This document shows, piece by piece, positions 59,645 to 64,000 of a stretch of DNA of 64,000 nt (position 1 is its first letter; each line of letters begins with the position of its first letter). The notes under the pieces were generated by a model. It saw only the letters and a list, made by a program, of their open reading frames with translations, was not told the DNA's origin and made no database searches. Where the stretch lies: positions 1,930,501 to 1,994,500 of the forward strand of contig NZ_CP145886.1 of assembly GCF_038049935.1 (NCBI RefSeq), in the 5' to 3' direction. Source of the stretch: Rossellomorea sp. y25. GTDB taxonomy: Bacteria > Bacillota > Bacilli > Bacillales > Bacillaceae_B. Both the position numbers and the translations under genes were made by a program.

Positions 59645-60031
59645 ATGGAAAAGACATTCGTTCATCGTTCACTGCAACCAATTACACCAAATTATAAAAC
59701 GAAAGCCTTTACTAAACCTTCAATCGCATCATCTTTTGCTGCTCAATTAGATAAAGCCATTCAAGAAGTACCCCTTATGCAGATCAGTAAGCATGCAAAA
59801 GTAAGGATGGAACAACGGGGAATCTCTATTACTCCACAAACATGGGAGAAGATAGGGGAGAAAGTAGATGAGGCGAAAACAAAGGGTGTTCAAGATTCAC
59901 TGGTGATTTTAAAAGATGCAGCACTAATTGTAAGTGCAAAAAATAAAACAGTGATAACAGCATTAGACCGTGATGAAGCAAGTTCTCAAATTTTCACAAA
60001 TATAAATGGAACCATACTAATAGACTCATAG
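59645..60031 (+). CDS. Flagellar operon protein, TIGR02530-like (unknown function)
   Basis: 128 residues. Central conserved region ISKHAKVRMEQRGISITPQ and WEKIGEKVDEAKTKGVQDSL; then LVILKDAALIVSAKNKTVIT and a final NINGTILIDS. Resembles the small conserved protein found between flgD and flgE/flgG in many Bacillus and Clostridium operons. No catalytic residues or membrane segment. It is not present at this place in B. subtilis 168 as far as I recall. The function is unknown. Confidence 0.85.
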   Translation: MEKTFVHRSLQPITPNYKTKAFTKPSIASSFAAQLDKAIQEVPLMQISKHAKVRMEQRGISITPQTWEKIGEKVDEAKTKGVQDSLVILKDAALIVSAKNKTVITALDRDEASSQIFTNINGTILIDS

Positions 60032-60099
60032 GCTGGACCAAATAGGAAGCCTGTAGCTGTGGAATGATCGAAGCAGCTAACACGAAAGGGGAAAAATCA

Positions 60100-60885
60100 A
60101 TGTTACGTTCAATGTATTCAGGTATAAGTGGAATGAAAAACTTTCAAACGAAGCTGGATGTAATCGGAAATAATATTGCGAATGTTAATACGTATGGATT
60201 TAAAAAAGGTCGAGTTGTATTTAAAGATATGATTAATCAAAATATCTCTGGAGCTAGCGCTAGCGGTGCCTCAAGGGGTGGTGTGAATGCTAAACAGATA
60301 GGGTTGGGTTCGCAAATTTCAACCATTGACACTATTCACACTACAGGAAGTCTGCAATCAACTGGACGAGTACTAGATTTAGCAGTTTCCGGGTCTGGTT
60401 TCTTTCAAGTAACGGACGCAACTGGTGGTGAGACTTTATATACGAGAGCTGGAAATTTTTACCTCGATGAATCTGGTGATCTGGTTACAGGTGATGGATT
60501 TTATTTGTCTCCAAAAATTAATATTCCTACTGATGCAAAGAGTATGAGTATTGGTCAAGATGGTACAGTGAACTTTGTTGATAAGGATGGTGTACTTACA
60601 CCTGCTGGACAATTACAATTAGCAAAGTTCCCAAATGACGGTGGACTGGAAAAAGCCGGGGGGAACTACTTCAAAGTAACTACTAACTCAGGTGCTCCAA
60701 TTGTTGATTCACCTGGAGTATCTGGAATCGGAACAATTGAATCAGGTTTCCTTGAAATGTCAAACGTAGACCTATCCGAAGAATTCACCGAAATGATTAC
60801 GGCACAGCGTGGATTCCAGGCAAATACACGTATCATCACAACGTCGGATGAAATCTTGCAAGAGCTTGTAAACTTGAAACGTTAG
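60100..60885 (+). CDS. flgE: Flagellar hook protein FlgE (FlgE/FlgG family)
   Basis: 261 residues. Family N-terminus MLRSMYSGISGMKNFQTKLD with IGNNIANVNTYGFKKGRVVF (shown separately) and C-terminal SNVDLSEEFTEMITAQRGFQ and DEILQELVNLKR. It corresponds to the B. subtilis hook protein FlgE in this position, which many automated annotations call FlgG because it is short. ATG 60100 follows GAAAGGGG; an upstream ATG at 60064 is in frame but implausible. Confidence 0.93.
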   Translation: MLRSMYSGISGMKNFQTKLDVIGNNIANVNTYGFKKGRVVFKDMINQNISGASASGASRGGVNAKQIGLGSQISTIDTIHTTGSLQSTGRVLDLAVSGSGFFQVTDATGGETLYTRAGNFYLDESGDLVTGDGFYLSPKINIPTDAKSMSIGQDGTVNFVDKDGVLTPAGQLQLAKFPNDGGLEKAGGNYFKVTTNSGAPIVDSPGVSGIGTIESGFLEMSNVDLSEEFTEMITAQRGFQANTRIITTSDEILQELVNLKR

Positions 60886-60929
60886 TTCGTTAAAAAGGGA
60901 GGAAGGGACTGGCTAATCGGAGGGTACCT

Positions 60930-61184
60930 TTGGTAAACCCCGATGATGAAAGTCGGTCCCAAAAGCTGATGATCACGTTAACCAGACTGAATGGAAAGAC
61001 GTTTACGTTGAATGCTTTATACATAGAAACAGTAGAAGCGTTTCCAGACACTACGATTCTATTAACAAATGGCAGAAGATATGTTGTGAAGGAAACGGTG
61101 GACGAGGTTCGCTGCCTTACACTTTCTTTCTTTCAAAAAGCAAATCTACTAAGCCTGCCGCATGGGGGAGGGAGTACTAGTTGA
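60930..61184 (+). CDS. swrD: Swarming motility protein SwrD / FlbD family
   Basis: Raises stator power for swarming in B. subtilis. 84 residues if started at TTG 60930, which lies five bases after GGAGGG; the family core starts at Met 60969 (MITLTRLNGKTFTLNALYIE), without a good ribosome-binding site. The conserved ETVEAFPDTTILLTNGRRYVVKE (shown in part: PDTTILLTNGRRYVV) is present. So this copy may have a 13-residue N-terminal extension. Overlaps fliL. Confidence 0.9.
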   Translation: MVNPDDESRSQKLMITLTRLNGKTFTLNALYIETVEAFPDTTILLTNGRRYVVKETVDEVRCLTLSFFQKANLLSLPHGGGSTS

Positions 61185-61606
61185 AGAATAAAGCCCTGAC
61201 AATCATGATGATCTTGTTGGTTACGATTACGCTTGTCGGTGTGATTGCGTTAGTTGTCATTCTGAAGTTTTCAGGAGATGAAGAAACGAAGGAGCCTTCC
61301 ATTGAAGAAGTGATCGAAAACTCCGTGGATATCCCTGAGACGACTACCAATTTAATGAGCAATGATTTTATTCGTATTTCCTTTAAGATTCAAACGGATA
61401 GTAAAAAAGCGAAAAGTGAGTTGGAAAAGAGAAATTTTCAAGTGAATAACATCATCATAGAAGAGCTTTCAGAATTGAAAGCAGAAGAACTGCAAGGGAA
61501 AAAAGGGAAAGAATTGATCGAAACAAGGGTAAAAGACAAAGTGAACTCCCTTATGCAAGAAGGAATGGTAGAAAGAGTCTATATCACCTCTATGATGATT
61601 CAATAA
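61181..61606 (+). CDS. fliL: Flagellar basal-body-associated protein FliL
   Basis: Single-pass membrane protein supporting stator function. 141 residues: N-terminal TM ~5-28 (LTIMMILLVTITLVGVIALV), linker, then the periplasmic SPFH-like domain (FIRISFKIQTDSKKAKSELE; ELIETRVKDKVNSLM). Starts at TTG overlapping the swrD stop by four bases; GGGGGAGGGAG is upstream. Confidence 0.93.
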   Translation: MKNKALTIMMILLVTITLVGVIALVVILKFSGDEETKEPSIEEVIENSVDIPETTTNLMSNDFIRISFKIQTDSKKAKSELEKRNFQVNNIIIEELSELKAEELQGKKGKELIETRVKDKVNSLMQEGMVERVYITSMMIQ

Positions 61607-61639
61607 AGTAGACTATAAAGAGTATTTGGAGGTGAAGGC

Positions 61640-62638
61640 ATGGCTAGTGAAATTTTATCTCAAAGTGAAATCGATGCTCTGTTGTCTGCTCTCAATACGG
61701 GAGAGATGAGCGCAGATGATTTCAAAAAAGAAGAAGAAGAGAAAAAAGTGAAAGTGTACGATTTTAAGAGAGCTTTACGGTTTTCGAAGGATCAAATCCG
61801 AAGTTTAACGAGAATTCACGAAAACTTCGCCCGTATCTTGACTACCTACTTCTCTGCCCAACTAAGAACGTACGTTCAAATAAACGTGGCATCTGCTGAC
61901 CAAATCCCATATGAGGAATTTATCCGTTCCGTTCCGAAAATGACGATTTTAAATGTCTATGAATTGCCTCCATTGGATGGAAGAATCCTCATGGAAATCA
62001 ACCCTAATATCGCTTATTCGATGATGGATCGGGTGATGGGTGGAAGAGGAGTCAGTGTTAACAAAGTAGAGAATTTAACGGAAATTGAAACAAGGATCAT
62101 GAGTCAGCTCTTTGAAAAGGCGTTTGAGAATTTAAGGGAAGCCTGGAGTACTGTGGCGGATGTAGATCCGTTTTTTGCAGAATTTGAAGTGAATCCGCAA
62201 TTCCTTCAAATGGTGTCACCAAATGAAACGGTTGTGGTTATTTCATTAAATACAACGATTGGTGAAACAAGTGGAATGATTAACATCTGTATTCCGCACG
62301 TTGTCCTGGAGCCGATCCTTCCGAAATTATCAGGAAGCTATTGGATGGAAAGCAAACGGAAAGAGAGTAAGCCGGAAGAAACGGCACATCTTGAAAAAAG
62401 AATCAAGAAAGCCCAAGTACCAATTGTAGCTGAATTAGGACGTTCTGATATTTCAATTGAAGAGTTCCTTATGCTGGATATAGGTGACGTAATAGAAATG
62501 AACACCCGAATCGATGATCCTTTAACGATCAGAGTGGGTGAAATTCCCAAATTTACTGCTCAGCCAGGGAAGTCAAATAAGAAACTGGCGGTACAAATTT
62601 TAGATTCCTTGAAGGGGGGAGACGACGATGATGAGTGA
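61640..62638 (+). CDS. fliM: Flagellar motor switch protein FliM
   Basis: C-ring protein that binds CheY-P. 332 residues: N-terminal CheY-binding peptide ILSQSEIDALLSAL, middle domain (LRFSKDQIRSLTRIHENFAR; GGRG loop in DRVMGGRGVSV), C-terminal SpoA domain (VPIVAELGRSDISIEEFLML). Overlaps fliY by 11 bases. Confidence 0.97.
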   Translation: MASEILSQSEIDALLSALNTGEMSADDFKKEEEEKKVKVYDFKRALRFSKDQIRSLTRIHENFARILTTYFSAQLRTYVQINVASADQIPYEEFIRSVPKMTILNVYELPPLDGRILMEINPNIAYSMMDRVMGGRGVSVNKVENLTEIETRIMSQLFEKAFENLREAWSTVADVDPFFAEFEVNPQFLQMVSPNETVVVISLNTTIGETSGMINICIPHVVLEPILPKLSGSYWMESKRKESKPEETAHLEKRIKKAQVPIVAELGRSDISIEEFLMLDIGDVIEMNTRIDDPLTIRVGEIPKFTAQPGKSNKKLAVQILDSLKGGDDDDE

Positions 62639-63800
62639 TGATATGTTATCACAAGATGAAATTGATGCTCTTCTTCGTGGTTCTGCAGAACCCGAAGAGG
62701 ACACAGAAGAGCGCAAAACGATAAATAGTAATGACTACATTAGTTCAATTGAAGAGGATGCCTTAGGTGAAATAGGGAACATCTCCTTTGGGAGTTCTGC
62801 AACGGCTTTGTCTACTTTGCTTAACAAAAAGGTGGAGATAACGACCCCTAAAGTAACCATCATTAATAAGAATTATTTAGAAGAGGAATTTCCTCATCCA
62901 TATGTCGCCATTCAGGTTCAATATACTGAAGGATTTTCAGGAGTGAATTTGTTGGTGATCAAACAATCAGATGCATCGATCATCGCTGATTTAATGCTTG
63001 GTGGGGATGGAAGGAATCCATCTGGTGAATTGGGTGAAATTCAGCTTAGCGCCGTGCAAGAGGCCATGAATCAAATGATGGGATCTGCTGCAACCTCCAT
63101 GTCCACGGTATTTAGTAAGAAAGTGGATATTTCCCCACCATCCATCGATCTGATGTACATACCTAAAGGGGAGGGGGAAGAAAACCTTCCTGATCAAGAT
63201 CTATTAGTGAAGGTATCATTCTCATTGAAAATTGGGGACCTCATTGATTCGAGCATTATGCAGCTGTTGCCCCTAACTTTTGCCAAGAGCCTGGTGGATG
63301 AATTAATGAATGGTGGAGCTACTGAAGAAGTTGCAGCCGCGGTTGCACCGGGCGTCGATCCTCCTACTGCTCCACAACCAGTGCCTGCTTATAGCGGTAT
63401 GTATGAGGAACCTGTCCGTACTTCCCACCAGCACGGGTCTCCTCAACATCTGGGCGGACAAGGCGTGCATGGAGAAACCGTAAATGTACAACCGGCAACG
63501 TTTAGTCATTTTGAACCGACAACGCTGGGACAACAGGAAACAAAGAATTTAAATATGTTATTAGACATTCCTCTTCAGGTTACGGTAGAGCTCGGAAGAA
63601 CGAACCGGTCTGTCAGGGACATACTTGAACTATCATCCGGTTCCATTATAGAGCTTGATAAATTAGCGGGAGAACCGGTTGATATTCTTGTGAACAGCCA
63701 ATTAATGGCTAAGGGAGAAGTTGTCGTGATAGATGAGAACTTTGGTGTCAGAATTACGGACATCGTAAGTCAAAGTGATCGTATTAAAAAACTTAAATAA
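62628..63800 (+). CDS. fliY: Flagellar motor switch phosphatase FliY
   Basis: C-ring component and CheY-P phosphatase. 390 residues: N-terminal CheY-binding peptide MLSQDEIDALLRG, a CheC-like phosphatase domain with two active sites (EEDALGEIGNISFGSSATAL and AVQEAMNQMMGSAATSMS, D/S-x3-E-x2-N type), a Pro/His/Gly linker (~245-290), and the C-terminal SpoA/FliN domain (LLDIPLQVTVELGRTNRSV). As in B. subtilis it replaces FliN. Confidence 0.96.
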   Translation: MMSDDMLSQDEIDALLRGSAEPEEDTEERKTINSNDYISSIEEDALGEIGNISFGSSATALSTLLNKKVEITTPKVTIINKNYLEEEFPHPYVAIQVQYTEGFSGVNLLVIKQSDASIIADLMLGGDGRNPSGELGEIQLSAVQEAMNQMMGSAATSMSTVFSKKVDISPPSIDLMYIPKGEGEENLPDQDLLVKVSFSLKIGDLIDSSIMQLLPLTFAKSLVDELMNGGATEEVAAAVAPGVDPPTAPQPVPAYSGMYEEPVRTSHQHGSPQHLGGQGVHGETVNVQPATFSHFEPTTLGQQETKNLNMLLDIPLQVTVELGRTNRSVRDILELSSGSIIELDKLAGEPVDILVNSQLMAKGEVVVIDENFGVRITDIVSQSDRIKKLK

Positions 63801-63824
63801 CTTAGACAATGGAGGATGACGGTA

Positions 63825-64000
63825 ATGGCGAATAAAATTCTGATTGTTGATGATGCAGCTTTTATGAGAATGATGATTAAAGATATTTTAACGAAAAATG
63901 GGTTCGATGTAGTTGGAGAAGCAGCCGATGGAAGTCAAGCTGTTGATAAATATAAAGAACTGAAACCTGACCTGGTCACAATGGATATTACGATGCCGGA
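63825..64000 (+). CDS. cheY: Chemotaxis response regulator CheY, 3'-truncated by window end
   Basis: Starts at ATG 63825 after GGAGGATG. 58 codons visible: MANKILIVDDAAFMRMMIKD with the acidic pocket DD, then GEAADGSQAVDKYKELKPDL and TMDITMP with the phosphoacceptor Asp54. CheY-P binds FliM and FliY, both encoded just upstream. The rest lies outside the window. Confidence 0.95.
   Translation, partial: MANKILIVDDAAFMRMMIKDILTKNGFDVVGEAADGSQAVDKYKELKPDLVTMDITMP

Overview
The window is a 64-kb stretch of chromosomal core genome from a low-to-moderate GC, motile, spore-forming member of the Bacillaceae (Bacillus sensu lato; a Rossellomorea-like species is my guess from gene content, not a proven assignment). 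The evidence is an almost unbroken match of gene order to the Bacillus subtilis gmk-to-cheY region, a SpoVM spore-coat anchor peptide, CodY, FapR, SwrD and a two-gene L-serine dehydratase. Every gene found is on the plus strand. No CRISPR array, prophage, transposase, tRNA or rRNA was seen.

Layout. 1-7.2 kb: gmk (5' cut by the window), rpoZ, coaBC, priA, def, fmt, rsmB (nucleotide and CoA metabolism, replication restart, initiator-tRNA formylation and deformylation, rRNA methylation). 7.2-7.5 kb: the place where rlmN sits in relatives holds only a short decayed stretch that may be its relic. 7.5-12.9 kb: stp/prpC phosphatase, prkC kinase, rsgA, rpe, thiN and the 26-codon spoVM. 12.9-13.8 kb: a non-coding repeat island (21-bp minisatellite, then a tandem array of a structured ~120-nt element). 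13.9-20.2 kb: rpmB, asp23-family gene, fakA, sdaAB, sdaAA, recG. 20.2-23.8 kb: the FapR-controlled lipid cluster fapR-plsX-fabD-fabG-acpP, with a clear FapR operator. 24-32.5 kb: rnc, smc, ftsY, ylxM, ffh, rpsP, khpA, ylqD. 32.5-36.7 kb: rimM, trmD, rplS (with its own promoter and structured leader), lepB, rbgA, rnhB. 36.8-38.9 kb: ylqG and ylqH, an orphan FliK-like and FlhB-C-like pair. 39-42 kb: sucCD and dprA. 42.5-50 kb: topA, trmFO, xerC, hslV, hslU, codY. 50-50.75 kb: a second locus of the structured repeat and the fla/che promoter region. 50.75-64 kb: the fla/che operon from flgB to the start of cheY.

How the genes work together. The window is dominated by growth-linked information processing (ribosome maturation by RsgA, RimM, RbgA and TrmD; SRP by FtsY, Ffh and YlxM; chromosome handling by SMC, TopA, RecG and XerC) and by membrane lipid synthesis under malonyl-CoA feedback (FapR). 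CodY lies directly before the flagellar operon, which it regulates in B. subtilis. The flagellar operon holds rod, MS ring, C ring, export ATPase, hook-length control, hook cap, hook and switch/chemotaxis genes.

The most interesting items outside the expected genes are: the structured repeat at two loci, whose arms change in a compensatory way between copies; the ylqG-ylqH pair; the possible rlmN relic; the HslV N-terminus, which lacks the serine reported as catalytic in B. subtilis; an inverted repeat inside the sucCD promoter; and the overlap of the recG terminator with the fapR promoter. I found no clearly new multi-gene system.
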